Origin: Pseudomonas sp. R28(2017)
GTDB lineage: Bacteria; Pseudomonadota; Gammaproteobacteria; Pseudomonadales; Pseudomonadaceae
Direction: 5' to 3'
Length of the DNA stretch: 64,000 nucleotides
NCBI RefSeq assembly: GCF_002112505.1
Contig: NZ_NEHW01000013.1
Span: 1 to 64,000, forward strand
Of this stretch, positions 1-8,334 are shown piece after piece. The notes under the pieces were generated by a model. That model saw only the letters and a program-made list of their open reading frames with translations. It was not told where the DNA came from and did not search any database. The position numbers were made by a program, and so were the translations under genes. Positions within the stretch are counted from its first letter, which is position 1. Each line of letters opens with the position of its first letter.

Positions 1-1036
1 CAGCCCAGGCACACAGCAGATTCCCCACCCCCACCAACACCAACCCAAGGGCAAACACCTGCGCCGGGCTCAAACGCACAGCCAAGCGCATCCCCCACCG
101 CGGCGTCAGCAACATCGCAACGGCAAACGGCAACATCCCCGCCCCTGCCGCCAGCGCCGACAGCTGCAGCCCGTTCTGCAGATACAACGGCAACAGCGTC
201 ATCATCACCTGCGCGCACGACGCATAGGCGAACATACCCAGCAAGGCCCCAACGAAGCGCCCGCTGCGCATCAGTTGCAGGTCGATCATCGGCCGTTCCT
301 GGCTGCTTTCGACCATGATGAACAGCCCCATCAGGAACGCGCTGATCAGCAGGCGCCCGAGCGTATCGACGCTGGTCCAGCCGACCTGGTTGGCCTCGAT
401 CATCGCCCAGATCAGGCAGCCCAGGCTGCCGGCAAAGGTCAGGCTGCCCATCGGGTCGAGCCGTGCAGCATCACTGTCGCGTGACGCTTCGACACTGCGC
501 AGCACCATCAGCACCAGCACCGCCACCAGCGGCAGGTTGATGTAGAAGATCCAGCGCCAGCCGAGGGTGCTGGCGATGACGCCGCCGAGCAGGGGCGCGA
601 AGGTGATGGTCGCACCCATGCAGGCGCCCCAGAATGCCCAGGCGCGCAGGCGTTCCTGGGGTTCGTGGAAGCGGTGGCCGATGGCGGCAAGGGCTGAGGT
701 CAGCAGCATTGCCGCGCCCACGCCTTTGGCCGCCCGGGCCAGGTCGAGAAACAGCAGGCTGGGGGCTGCGCCGCAGGCCAGCGAGGCAATGGCGAACACG
801 GCCAGGCCGATCAGCAGCATGCGCCGGCGACCGAAGCGGTCGGCCAGGCTGCCGGCGGGCAGCAGGCAGGCGGCGAAGGCCAGCAGGTAGGCGCTGACCA
901 CCCATTCGATATCGGCGAACGAGCCGGACAGGTCGCGGGCGATGCTGGGCAGGCTGACGGCGACGATGTTGGTGTCGAGGATGATCAGGGCGCAGACCAG
1001 GGAGGCGGTGAGCAGGGTGAAGCGTGCAGAAGGCAT
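1..1036 (-). CDS. MFS drug exporter, DHA2 (EmrB/QacA-like) family, partial
   Basis: The first 345 codons of an inner-membrane proton-driven efflux transporter; the C-terminus lies beyond the left edge. The start at 1036 has a GGAG-containing ribosome site about 8 bases upstream. Visible hallmarks are the loop motif LADRFGRRRM near residues 68-77, the antiporter stretch APLLGG near 150 and GWRWIFYINLP near 160-170, which is typical of 14-helix DHA2 exporters. Hydrophobic segments continue to the window edge. It is divergent from the LysR gene at 1284, the usual arrangement for a regulator controlling an exporter, but the substrate cannot be told from sequence. Family call is firm; substrate unknown. 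Confidence 0.85.
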   Translation of the reverse strand, partial: MPSARFTLLTASLVCALIILDTNIVAVSLPSIARDLSGSFADIEWVVSAYLLAFAACLLPAGSLADRFGRRRMLLIGLAVFAIASLACGAAPSLLFLDLARAAKGVGAAMLLTSALAAIGHRFHEPQERLRAWAFWGACMGATITFAPLLGGVIASTLGWRWIFYINLPLVAVLVLMVLRSVEASRDSDAARLDPMGSLTFAGSLGCLIWAMIEANQVGWTSVDTLGRLLISAFLMGLFIMVESSQERPMIDLQLMRSGRFVGALLGMFAYASCAQVMMTLLPLYLQNGLQLSALAAGAGMLPFAVAMLLTPRWGMRLAVRLSPAQVFALGLVLVGVGNLLCAWA

Positions 1037-1080
1037 GGAGAGGCTCCGTGAGGCGAGCTTGTTGCCTGGTTTGAGATCGC

Positions 1081-1200
1081 CGGGGCTGCTTTGCAGCCCA
1101 TCGCAGGCAAGCCAGCTCCTACAGGTACAGCGCCCTTGGGTCTTGCACTGTACCTGTGGGAGCCGCGCTTGCCGGCGATGGGCCGCGCAGCGGTCCCCTG
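1081..1200. repeat. Degenerate paired REP element (REPIN) with flanking GGGCTGC hairpin
   Basis: Two inverted REP-like arms (about 1097-1130 and 1148-1183) share the flank CTGTACCTGTGGGAGC and its complement. A small hairpin GGGCTGC-TTT-GCAGCCC sits at 1084-1100. The arms are more diverged than in the other elements of this window. It lies in the spacer between the divergent exporter and LysR genes. Confidence 0.75.
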
Positions 1201-1283
1201 CATGGTGGACTCACCTTAATGCCAGCAGCCCCGAAGCTTGTTAGCCTCAAGGGACCGCGTCATTAGCTTGCAGGTAACACCGC

Positions 1284-2147
1284 ATGGAAATCCGTCACTT
1301 TCGCTACTTCCTCTGTGTCGCCCGCCACGGTCACTTCACCCGTGCCGCCGAGCAGCTGGGCATCGCCCCGCCCACCCTCAGCCGGCAAATCCAGGACATG
1401 GAGCGCGAGCTGGGTGTGCGGCTGTTCGAGCGCAACCAGCGCGAAGTGAACCTCACCGCTGCCGGGCAGGCGCTGCTGATCGAGGCCGAGCAGGCGGTGC
1501 GCCAGTTCGATGCCGCGCAGCTGGGCGCGCAGCGTGCCGGCCGGGGTGAAAGCGGGCGTATCGAACTGGGCTACGTGGCATCGGCGGCGTACTCGGGCAT
1601 GTTGCAGCGGCAGGTGATCAGCTTCAGTGATGCTCACCCCGGCGTGCGCCTGAACATCCGTGAACTGCCCATGGCCGAGTTGCCGGGCATGGTGCGTGAT
1701 GGCCTGCTTGATCTGGCCTATGTGCGCTCGCCGATGGAGTTGCCAGAAGAACTCGAAGCCATTGCCTTGCATCAGGAAGGCTTCGTGCTCGCCCTGCCCG
1801 CCAGTTCGCGGATCAACGAACTGCCGCAGATTCCGGCGGCGCGCCTGGCCAACGAGACCTTCATCCTGCCCGAGCAGATTTCCGGCACGCTGGAGGCGGC
1901 GGCGCAGGGTGGCTTCGTCCCACGGCTGGGGCCGCAACCGGGCAGCCTGGTAGCAGTGATTACCTTGGTGTCGCTGGGGCAAGGGATCGCAGTGGTGCCC
2001 GAGTCGGTGGTGCAGCGCCTCAGCCTGCCGCAGGTGAACTACCGGCGGATTGCCGATTGCCAGCCCAGCTCGTGGTTGAGCCTGGTGCACCGGCGCTTCG
2101 AGAAGGCGCCGGCTGTGAACAGGTACATCGAGATGGTAAGCGATTAG
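1284..2147 (+). CDS. LysR-family transcriptional regulator
   Basis: A 287-residue LysR-type regulator. The N-terminal winged helix-turn-helix (about residues 1-60) includes FTRAAEQLGIAPPTLSRQI, and the rest is the periplasmic-binding-protein-like effector domain of normal length. An AGGT ribosome site precedes the ATG. It is divergent from the DHA2 exporter at 1036, so it probably controls that gene and itself from the shared 247-base spacer, which also contains a REP pair. The inducer is unknown. The C-terminal domain resembles the BenM/CatM-type subgroup, without enough detail for a specific name. Confidence 0.88.
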   Translation: MEIRHFRYFLCVARHGHFTRAAEQLGIAPPTLSRQIQDMERELGVRLFERNQREVNLTAAGQALLIEAEQAVRQFDAAQLGAQRAGRGESGRIELGYVASAAYSGMLQRQVISFSDAHPGVRLNIRELPMAELPGMVRDGLLDLAYVRSPMELPEELEAIALHQEGFVLALPASSRINELPQIPAARLANETFILPEQISGTLEAAAQGGFVPRLGPQPGSLVAVITLVSLGQGIAVVPESVVQRLSLPQVNYRRIADCQPSSWLSLVHRRFEKAPAVNRYIEMVSD

Positions 2148-2228
2148 ACCTCGAACAATTTGTCTCACCGCTGGTGAGACTGTTCATGGCGAACACATTC
2201 CCGCCCCTTCACATTTCCAGACGTGGCA

Positions 2229-2263
2229 CAAAAAACGAAGGGCACCCATCCACTGGTGCCCTC
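2229..2263 (-). terminator. Rho-independent terminator of the amino-acid permease
   Basis: Read leftward, the stem AGGGCACC / GGTGCCCT (2255-2262 with 2239-2246) is followed by CGTTTTTTG. It lies 25 bases past the permease stop at 2288. Confidence 0.85.
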
Positions 2264-2287
2264 GCCCTTGTTGCAAGGTGAACTCAA

Positions 2288-3679
2288 TCACCCCATCGAC
2301 CGCGCCCCCACCGTTTGCGCATGTCCCCGCGAGGTGACGATCCCCAGGAAGGAAATCACGATCGCCAGGCCCAAGGTCGAACTCACTTCCGCCCGGTGCT
2401 CAGGCGTGTACATCATCACCGCCAGCGCGCCGGCGATGAAGATGATCACTGCCCAGGTCAGGTACGGGAACAGCCACATGCGGAACTTCAACTCGGTGTT
2501 CTCGCGCTCCAGGCGGCGGCGCATGCGCAGCTGGGAGATGGCGATGACCATGTACACCAGCAGCGCGATGGCGCCGGAGCTGGCCAGCAGGAACTCGAAC
2601 ACGCCCTTGGGTGCGAAGTAGTTGAGGATGGCGATGGCAGCGCCGATCAGGGTGCTGCCGAACACTGCGGCGCGTGGCACGCCGACCTTGGAGGTCTTGT
2701 TGAGAAACGCCGGGGCGTCGCCGCGCTTGGCCAGCGAGTACATCATCCGCGAGGCGATGTAGATCGACGAGTTCATGCAGCTGGTCACCGCCACCAGCAC
2801 CACCAGGTCGACCATGAAGGCCGCGTTGGGGATGTTCATGATTTCCAGCGCGCGCTGGTACGAACCCACCACCGCCAGCTGCGGGTCGTTCCACGGCACC
2901 ACCGAGATGATCACGAAGATCGACAGGATGTAGAAGGTGCTGATCCGCCAGATCACCGAGCGAGTGGCCTTGGCGATGTTGCGCGACGGGTCGCTGGATT
3001 CGGAGGCGGCGATGGTCACGGCTTCGGTGCCGATGAAGCTGAACATCACGGTGATGAACGCACCGATCACCGCCGACCAGCCCTTGGGCACAAAGCCGCC
3101 ATGTTCGGCCATCAGCCCGCTCAGGCCGCTGACTTCACGGTTGGGCAGCCAGCCCATCAGCGCGGCGAAACCCAGGCCGATGAAACCGAGAATTGCCGTG
3201 ACCTTGAGGATGGCGAACCAGAACTCGAACTCGCCGTACTTGGCCACGCTGAACAGGTTGGTGCCCGCCAGCAACAGCACCGAGGCGAGGGCGAAGATCC
3301 AGCTGGGGATATCGGGGAACCAGGCGTTGAGCACATGCCCCGCCGCCAGCGCTTCGATCGGGATCACCAGCACCCAGAACCACCAGTACAGCCAGCCGAT
3401 GGTATAGCCGGCCCAGCGGCCGATGGCCTGGTCAGCGTAGGTGGAGAACGATCCGGTGTCCGGGTGTGCAACGGCCATTTCGCCGAGCATGCGCATGACC
3501 AGTACCACCAGCGTGCCGGCCACGAAGTACGAAATAATGGTGGCTGGCCCGGCCGCCGCGATGGCGTGCCCGGAGCCGACGAAAAGTCCTGCGCCGATGA
3601 TGCCGGCGATGGACAGCATCGTTACATGACGTGGCTTGAAACCTTGTGCAAGGTTGCCATCAGATCCCACGGTGTTCAT
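2288..3679 (-). CDS. gabP: Amino-acid permease, GABA/proline-type (APC superfamily)
   Basis: A 463-residue inner-membrane permease of the amino-acid transporter subfamily of the APC superfamily, with about twelve hydrophobic segments. The first helix carries the substrate-binding signature SIAGIIGAGLFVGSG (about residues 23-37), and helix 6 carries GTEAVTIAASE. Length and the N-terminal GFKPRHVTMLS match GabP-like GABA permeases of Pseudomonas; proline-specific or other amino-acid permeases of the same subfamily are alternatives. It is a single-gene unit with its own terminator. Upstream, the bases between 3680 and about 3780 are AT-rich and probably hold the promoter. No catabolic gene is adjacent, so the substrate is inferred from similarity only. 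Confidence 0.7.
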   Translation of the reverse strand: MNTVGSDGNLAQGFKPRHVTMLSIAGIIGAGLFVGSGHAIAAAGPATIISYFVAGTLVVLVMRMLGEMAVAHPDTGSFSTYADQAIGRWAGYTIGWLYWWFWVLVIPIEALAAGHVLNAWFPDIPSWIFALASVLLLAGTNLFSVAKYGEFEFWFAILKVTAILGFIGLGFAALMGWLPNREVSGLSGLMAEHGGFVPKGWSAVIGAFITVMFSFIGTEAVTIAASESSDPSRNIAKATRSVIWRISTFYILSIFVIISVVPWNDPQLAVVGSYQRALEIMNIPNAAFMVDLVVLVAVTSCMNSSIYIASRMMYSLAKRGDAPAFLNKTSKVGVPRAAVFGSTLIGAAIAILNYFAPKGVFEFLLASSGAIALLVYMVIAISQLRMRRRLERENTELKFRMWLFPYLTWAVIIFIAGALAVMMYTPEHRAEVSSTLGLAIVISFLGIVTSRGHAQTVGARSMG

Positions 3680-4102
3680 TGATGTTGTTCTCTTTTTGCT
3701 GACACAAGGAAGGACGGGCAGGCGTAGGCGAAAATATCTCCTTTCAAATCAATAAGTCGACACGTTGCTGGTGCTCTGTTGTTGATCTTTGGCACGCGTC
3801 ACAGAGCAAGATGCCGGTGCGGTTCGGGCTTCATTTAAGCCCCGCAAGGCTGTGGGAAATTACACGAGAACGCCTCGGAACTGTTCGATCACGACAGCGC
3901 ATTTCCAGAAACGCCAGATGTCGCGAATGGCATGTCCGATTACGCCAGCGGGCCATTTGAAGCTTTTGTTTTTCATCCGGATGTGTGTTGCCAGGCCTGG
4001 CCTCTTCGCGGGCAAGCCCGCTCCCACAGGATCACCACCCATTCTGAATCTGGTGCATTACCTGTGGGAGCGGGCTTGCCCGCGAAGAGGCCGGCACAAG
4101 TC
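3680..4102. other. 423-base intergenic region
   Basis: The left part (3680-3780) is the upstream region of the permease and is comparatively AT-rich. The middle (3780-3990) contains no reading frame with a ribosome site or recognisable product. The right end (3999-4097) is a paired REP element that touches the stop codon of the truncated LysR gene. Confidence 0.7.
3999..4097. repeat. Paired REP element (REPIN)
   Basis: Two inverted arms with core GGGCAAGCCCGCTCCCACAG face each other across about 38 bases. The right arm ends next to the stop of the LysR remnant. Confidence 0.9.
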
Positions 4103-4651
4103 TCACGGTAAAACCCGATCTGCCCAGCCCTGCAGATCCAGGCTTTCCAACTCCCTCAAGGCCGCCGCCAGCAGCGGGCTGCGCACCGCTTCATCCCGCA
4201 CCAGCAACCCCATCTCGCGGCTCAACTCCGGCACCAGCACCCGCGCCGCCAAGGGCCCATCTGCCTGGCACAGCACACTGTGCGGCAAGATGCTGAACAA
4301 CCCCGCCTGCCGCACATGGGCGCACAGCGCCGTCAACGAATCGGTCTCCACCCGCGGCTCCACTGCCAACCCCTGGCGCTGGAACATCGCATCGATCCCC
4401 TGCCGGCACTGCATCTTCGCCGCCAGCAGGCACAACGGCAGGCGCGCCGCGGCCTCCCAGCTCAATGGCTGGTTGCTGTCGAAACTGGCCTCCTCGGCCG
4501 CCACCAGCACATAGCGCTCGCGAAACACCGTGCGCACCGAACACGCGGCCAGCGGCTGGTCGTCCAGGTAGCTCAAGCCCAGGTCCAGTTCGAACTGGTC
4601 GAGCTTGCGCGGGATCTCCTGCGCCGACAGGGTCTGGATTTCGTGCCGCAT
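4103..4651 (-). pseudogene. Truncated LysR-family regulator (effector domain only)
   Basis: The reverse strand encodes about 182 residues that match the C-terminal effector-binding half of a LysR regulator. It starts at MRHEIQTLSAQEIPRKLDQ and contains ELDLGLSYLDD, RERYVLVAAEE and ETDSLTALCAHVRQA. The DNA-binding helix-turn-helix and linker (roughly the first 115 residues of the family) are absent. The frame stays open further upstream only as a shadow of the transporter at 4786, and a terminator (4739-4765) separates the two. With no DNA-binding domain it is probably a dead remnant left by a rearrangement that joined the transporter to it. Translation as a free effector domain cannot be excluded. 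Confidence 0.8.
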
Positions 4652-4738
4652 CCGTGGGCCTGGTCGTATTGTCTTTGCCGCAGTATCACCGCATCGCTTG
4701 CCGCTGCTCAACCGCCAGCCGACCAGGTTGTGACACAC

Positions 4739-4765
4739 ACAAAAAAGCCCCGGTTTCCCGGGGCC
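4739..4765 (-). terminator. Rho-independent terminator after the ACS-family transporter
   Basis: Read leftward, GCCCCGG and CCGGGGC (4758-4764 with 4747-4753) form a stem followed by six U residues. It lies 21 bases beyond the transporter stop. Confidence 0.88.
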
Positions 4766-4785
4766 TCTGTTGCTCAGGCGTCTGC

Positions 4786-6129
4786 CTACGCCTGCCCGGT
4801 ACGCTCGAAGCGCCTGGCCAGCAACAGGTAAGCGAAGATCCCCAGCACGCCATGGGCGGCCACGAACCAGAGTGCGTTGTGGAACGAGCCCGTGCTGGCG
4901 ACCACGTAGCCGATCACCAGCGGGGTGACGATGCCGGCGATGTTGCCGATGCCGTTGAACACGCCGCCACACAGCCCGACCATCTTCTTCGGCGCCACAT
5001 CCGACAGCACCGCCCAGCCCACCGCCGCCAGGCCCTTGCCGAAGAAGGCCAGGGTCATCAGCGCGATCACCGCCGCGTTGCCCTCCACATAGTTGGCCAG
5101 CACCAGGCTGGTAGACAGCGCCATGCCGATCACGAACGGGGTCTTGCGTGCCTTGGAAGGGTGCACGCCACGGCGGATCAGGCAGTCCGAGACGAAGCCG
5201 CCGAGGATGCCGCCGGTGAAGCCGCAGATGGCCGGCAGCGCGGCGACCCAGCCGGCCTCCATGATGGTCATGCCACGGCCCTTGATCAGGTAGATCGGGA
5301 ACCAGGTGATGAAGAAGTAGGTGAGCGCGGTGATGCAGTACTGGCCCAGGTACACCGCCCACAGGTTGCGGCTGGTGAACAGCTGTGCGATCTCGGCGCG
5401 GGTCGGTTTGCTCCTGGCCGTCTTGCGTTCCTTTTCCAGGTCGACCAGGGCACCGCCTTCACGCATGTAGTCCAGCTCTTCGCGGCTCAACCCCGGCGCG
5501 CTGTGCGGCTCGTGATAAAGCCGGAACCACACCACGCTCAGCACCAGCCCCAGCACGCCCATCCAGATGAACACCTGCTCCCAGCTCAGCGTGTGGGTCA
5601 TCCATGCCATCAGCGGGGTGAACAGCACCACGGCCATGTACTGCGCCGAGTTGAACAGGGCTGAGGCCGTGCCGCGTTCACGGGTGGGGAACCAGCAGCT
5701 GACGATGCGCGAGTTGGCCGGGAACGCCGGTGACTCCACCAGGCCGAGCATGAAGCGCATGGAAAACAGCGCCACTGCCGCCGAAACACCGGCCAGCCCC
5801 AGCCAGCCGACCGTGCCCTGCAACAGGGTGAACAGTGACCAGAGAATCAGGCTGACGCCATAGACCCGGCGTGCGCCGAAGCGGTCGAGCAGCCAGCCAC
5901 CGGGGACTTGGCCCAGGGCGTAGGCCCAGGCGAAGGCCGAGAAGATCATGCCCAGCATCACCGGGTCCAGGCCCAGGTCTTTCAGTACTTCGGTGCCGGT
6001 GATCGACAAGGTGGCGCGGTCGGCGTAGTTGATGACGGTGATGACGAAGATCAGCGCCAGGACCAGGAAGCGATGGCGACCGACCCCGGCCACGGCCTGC
6101 GATGCGGCGACGGCGGATTTGCTGTTCAT
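4786..6129 (-). CDS. MFS transporter, anion:cation symporter (ACS) family
   Basis: A 447-residue, 12-helix inner-membrane transporter. ACS-family features include NYADRATLSITG in helix 1, WAYALGQVPGGWLLDRFGARRVYG in helices 2-3 (residues about 68-91) and LGLVESPAFPANSR. This family carries organic anions such as glucarate, galactonate, hexuronates and phthalate. A strong AGAGGG ribosome site precedes the ATG at 6129. It lies downstream of the D-2-hydroxyacid dehydrogenase gene on the same strand, separated by a REP pair. Together with the nearby gudPD genes this suggests uptake of a sugar acid or hydroxyacid; the exact substrate is not readable. Confidence 0.85.
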   Translation of the reverse strand: MNSKSAVAASQAVAGVGRHRFLVLALIFVITVINYADRATLSITGTEVLKDLGLDPVMLGMIFSAFAWAYALGQVPGGWLLDRFGARRVYGVSLILWSLFTLLQGTVGWLGLAGVSAAVALFSMRFMLGLVESPAFPANSRIVSCWFPTRERGTASALFNSAQYMAVVLFTPLMAWMTHTLSWEQVFIWMGVLGLVLSVVWFRLYHEPHSAPGLSREELDYMREGGALVDLEKERKTARSKPTRAEIAQLFTSRNLWAVYLGQYCITALTYFFITWFPIYLIKGRGMTIMEAGWVAALPAICGFTGGILGGFVSDCLIRRGVHPSKARKTPFVIGMALSTSLVLANYVEGNAAVIALMTLAFFGKGLAAVGWAVLSDVAPKKMVGLCGGVFNGIGNIAGIVTPLVIGYVVASTGSFHNALWFVAAHGVLGIFAYLLLARRFERTGQA

Positions 6130-6208
6130 GTGGACCCTCTTGCTTCTCGATGGAAGCGATTGTTCTTGTGCGGAGAAGGTGCGGCCCTTGGGCCTTGTGT
6201 TGCCTGTA

Positions 6209-6304
6209 CCGGCCTCTTCGCGGGCAAGCCCGCTCCCACAGAATTTGCAGAGATGCCGAACACCGTGGCATTCCTGTGGGAGCGGGCTTGCCCGCGAAAG
6301 GGCC
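6209..6304. repeat. Paired REP element (REPIN) between two same-strand genes
   Basis: Inverted arms with core GGGCAAGCCCGCTCCCACAG span the space between the hydroxyacid dehydrogenase stop (6305) and the transporter start region. It may stabilise or partly terminate the upstream transcript. Confidence 0.9.
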
Positions 6305-7282
6305 CTAAAGGTCGATCACCTGATTCGGCGGCACCTCGCCGCGAAAACAGGCTTCAAGGTTGTTCAGCACCATGCGCCCCATCTCCAGCCGGGTCTGCAG
6401 CGTGGCGCTGCCCCGATGCGGCTGCAGTGCAACCTGGTTCAGATCACGCAGCGCCGGCGGCACTGATGGCTCGTCGACGAACACATCCAGCCCGGCCCCG
6501 GCAATGCGCCGCTCACGCAACGCCTCGACCAGCGCGTCTTCATCGACCAACTTGCCGCGCGCCACATTCACCAGGTACCCCTTCGGCCCCAGCGCATCGA
6601 GCACTTCTGCCGTCACCAGTAGCTGGCCGCCATCGGCGGACGCTGCCACCACCAGCACATCCACCGACCGCGCCAACGCGACCAGGTCGGCCTCATAGCG
6701 GTAACCGGTTTCTGGCTGCTCGCGCCGCCCGTTGTAGGCAATGCGCATGTCGAATGCAGCGGCGCGGCGCGCGATAGCCTTGCCCACCTCGCCCAGCCCG
6801 ACGATGCCCAGTTCGATGCCGCTGACCTTGCGTGCCAGTGGCAGGTTGACCGTGCCCCACAAACCGTCGCGCACCAGCCGCTCACCCTCGCCCAGGCGGC
6901 GCAGGGTGCTGATGATCAGGCCCATGGCCAGGTCGGCCACATCGGCGGTGAGCACGCCGGGTGTGGTGGTGACGCGGATGCCGCGGCTGGCCGCATGGCG
7001 CAGGTCCACGGCATCGGTGCCGATACCGCTGATGGCGATGATCTCGAGGGCGGGTAGCTGGTCCATCAGCGTGTTCGACAGGCCCTTGGCACCGCCGGTG
7101 ATCACGCCGCGAATGCGCGGACCAACCTCGGCGAGCAGCTGCTGCGGGTGGTCATGCTGATACAGGCGATGCACCTGGTAGGCGCTGACCAGCTGGGCAT
7201 CAATGGCCTCTGGCACGGGCTGGGTCAGCAGCACGTCGATGGAAGGGTTGTTCATCCTGGGCATCCGGCAGTTCGAAGACAT
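6305..7282 (-). CDS. D-isomer-specific 2-hydroxyacid dehydrogenase (hydroxypyruvate/glyoxylate reductase type)
   Basis: A cytosolic NAD(P)-dependent reductase of 2-ketoacids to D-2-hydroxyacids, 325 residues from the first ATG. In-frame ATGs 7 and 10 codons in (the latter at MNNPS) are possible starts, and ribosome sites do not decide. The Rossmann motif IVGLGEVGKAIARR is near residue 160. The catalytic Arg is in NVARGKLVDEDAL, the Glu in DVFVDEPSVP and the His in LQPHRGSAT. It resembles the plant HPR and bacterial GhrB/hydroxypyruvate reductase group. A LysR gene is divergent (7355) and an ACS transporter lies downstream, so an inducible hydroxyacid or sugar-acid pathway is likely. The substrate is inferred. 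Confidence 0.87.
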   Translation of the reverse strand: MSSNCRMPRMNNPSIDVLLTQPVPEAIDAQLVSAYQVHRLYQHDHPQQLLAEVGPRIRGVITGGAKGLSNTLMDQLPALEIIAISGIGTDAVDLRHAASRGIRVTTTPGVLTADVADLAMGLIISTLRRLGEGERLVRDGLWGTVNLPLARKVSGIELGIVGLGEVGKAIARRAAAFDMRIAYNGRREQPETGYRYEADLVALARSVDVLVVAASADGGQLLVTAEVLDALGPKGYLVNVARGKLVDEDALVEALRERRIAGAGLDVFVDEPSVPPALRDLNQVALQPHRGSATLQTRLEMGRMVLNNLEACFRGEVPPNQVIDL

Positions 7283-7338
7283 GACTCGATGCTAGGCCCG
7301 CATTTGATACAGGTCTAATATAGATGATGGATCGAATA

Positions 7339-7353
7339 ATTCAGGAATTGAAT
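7339..7353. promoter_or_regulatory. Candidate LysR operator overlapping the regulator's ribosome site
   Basis: ATTCA-N5-TGAAT is a perfect dyad containing a T-N11-A LysR-box pattern. It ends one base before the regulator's ATG and overlaps its AGGA ribosome site, in the 72-base divergent spacer. Binding here would block the regulator's own expression. Confidence 0.45.
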
Positions 7354-7354
7354 C

Positions 7355-8242
7355 ATGGAGCTGCACCAGCTGCGCTGCTTCGTCGCGGTCGCCGAAGAGC
7401 TGCATTTCGGCCGCGCCGCCACCCGCCTGCACATGACCCAGCCACCGCTGAGCCGGCAGATCCAGCTGCTGGAACATTCCCTCGGGGTGCTGTTGCTGGA
7501 GCGCAACAACCGCCAGGCACGCCTGACCCTGGCCGGGCAAAGCTTTCTCGAAGACGCCCGGCGTATCCTGCAAGTTGCCGAATCGGCCAGCCAGTCGGCG
7601 CGGCGCATCGCCCATGGCGAAGCCGGCCGCCTGACCCTGGGCTTCACCGCCGTCGGCGCCTACAGCATGATCCCGCGCTTGCTGGTGCACGCCGGGCAGA
7701 CCTTGCCGGACATCGAGCTGGTGCTCAGCGAGCGCGTCTCCTCCACCCAGGTGCACGACCTGGAGGCCGGCCTGATCGATGTCGGCCTGGTGCGCCAGGT
7801 GCTGCCCAGCGCGCGCGTGGAGTACCTGCCGATCCACTGCGAACCCTTCGTCGCGGCCCTGCCCGCCGGGCATGCACTGGCAGCACGCGAGCGGCTCAGG
7901 CCGAGCGATTTCGATGAGCAGCCGTTCGTGATGTACAGCGCCAACGAAGGGCGCTATTTCCACGACCGTATCGCCAACCTGTTTGCCCGGCATGAGGTGC
8001 AGCCACGGTATCTGCATCAGCTGGGGCAGACGCATTCGATCCTGGGCCTGGTCAATGTCGGGCTGGGCTGCGCGGTGGTGCCGGCTTCGGCGCAGGCGTT
8101 GCGCCTGGAGCAGGTGGTGTTCAAGCCGTTGGGGGGAATGGAGCAGCAGGCAGAGATCTTTCTGGCGTTTTGCCGGGATAACCCTAACCCGGTGCTGGGG
8201 GCCTTTGTGGCGATGGCGCGGGCATTCTTTGAAGCAGGGTAA
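7355..8242 (+). CDS. LysR-family transcriptional regulator (divergent from hydroxyacid dehydrogenase)
   Basis: A 295-residue LysR regulator with N-terminal helix-turn-helix FGRAATRLHMTQPPLSRQIQ (about residues 18-37) and a full-length effector domain. The start is fixed by AGGA eight bases upstream. It is transcribed away from the D-2-hydroxyacid dehydrogenase with only 72 bases between, so it most likely regulates that gene and perhaps the ACS transporter beyond it. The N-terminal MELHQLRCFVAVAEELHFGRAA is typical of the CatM/BenM-like branch, whose members respond to organic acids. The effector is unknown. Confidence 0.88.
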   Translation: MELHQLRCFVAVAEELHFGRAATRLHMTQPPLSRQIQLLEHSLGVLLLERNNRQARLTLAGQSFLEDARRILQVAESASQSARRIAHGEAGRLTLGFTAVGAYSMIPRLLVHAGQTLPDIELVLSERVSSTQVHDLEAGLIDVGLVRQVLPSARVEYLPIHCEPFVAALPAGHALAARERLRPSDFDEQPFVMYSANEGRYFHDRIANLFARHEVQPRYLHQLGQTHSILGLVNVGLGCAVVPASAQALRLEQVVFKPLGGMEQQAEIFLAFCRDNPNPVLGAFVAMARAFFEAG

Positions 8243-8249
8243 ATGGTGT

Positions 8250-8331
8250 TGGCTTGTTCGCGGGCTCGCCCGCTACCACAGGTACTGCACAAGACCCTGT
8301 GGGAGCGGGCGAGCCCGCGAAGAGGCCAGCA
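8250..8331. repeat. Paired REP element with variant core GGGCTCGCCCGC
   Basis: Both arms carry GGGCTCGCCC in place of the common GGGCAAGCCC, so the two halves changed together. It lies between the convergent LysR and glucarate dehydratase genes. Confidence 0.88.
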
Positions 8332-8334
8332 GCC

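Noticed and set aside
3787..3812. Sigma54 promoter (TGGCAC near 3791)
   Set aside because: No TTGC-type -12 element at the required spacing, and no rightward gene follows.
3999..4097. CRISPR array from repeated palindromes across the window
   Set aside because: The repeats are inverted REP pairs scattered between genes, not evenly spaced direct repeats with unique spacers, and no cas gene is present.
4103..5362. A single 419-residue fusion covering the LysR remnant and part of the transporter region
   Set aside because: Its N-terminal 240 residues are the out-of-frame shadow of the transporter at 4786 and a terminator lies within it; only the LysR part is real sequence homology.
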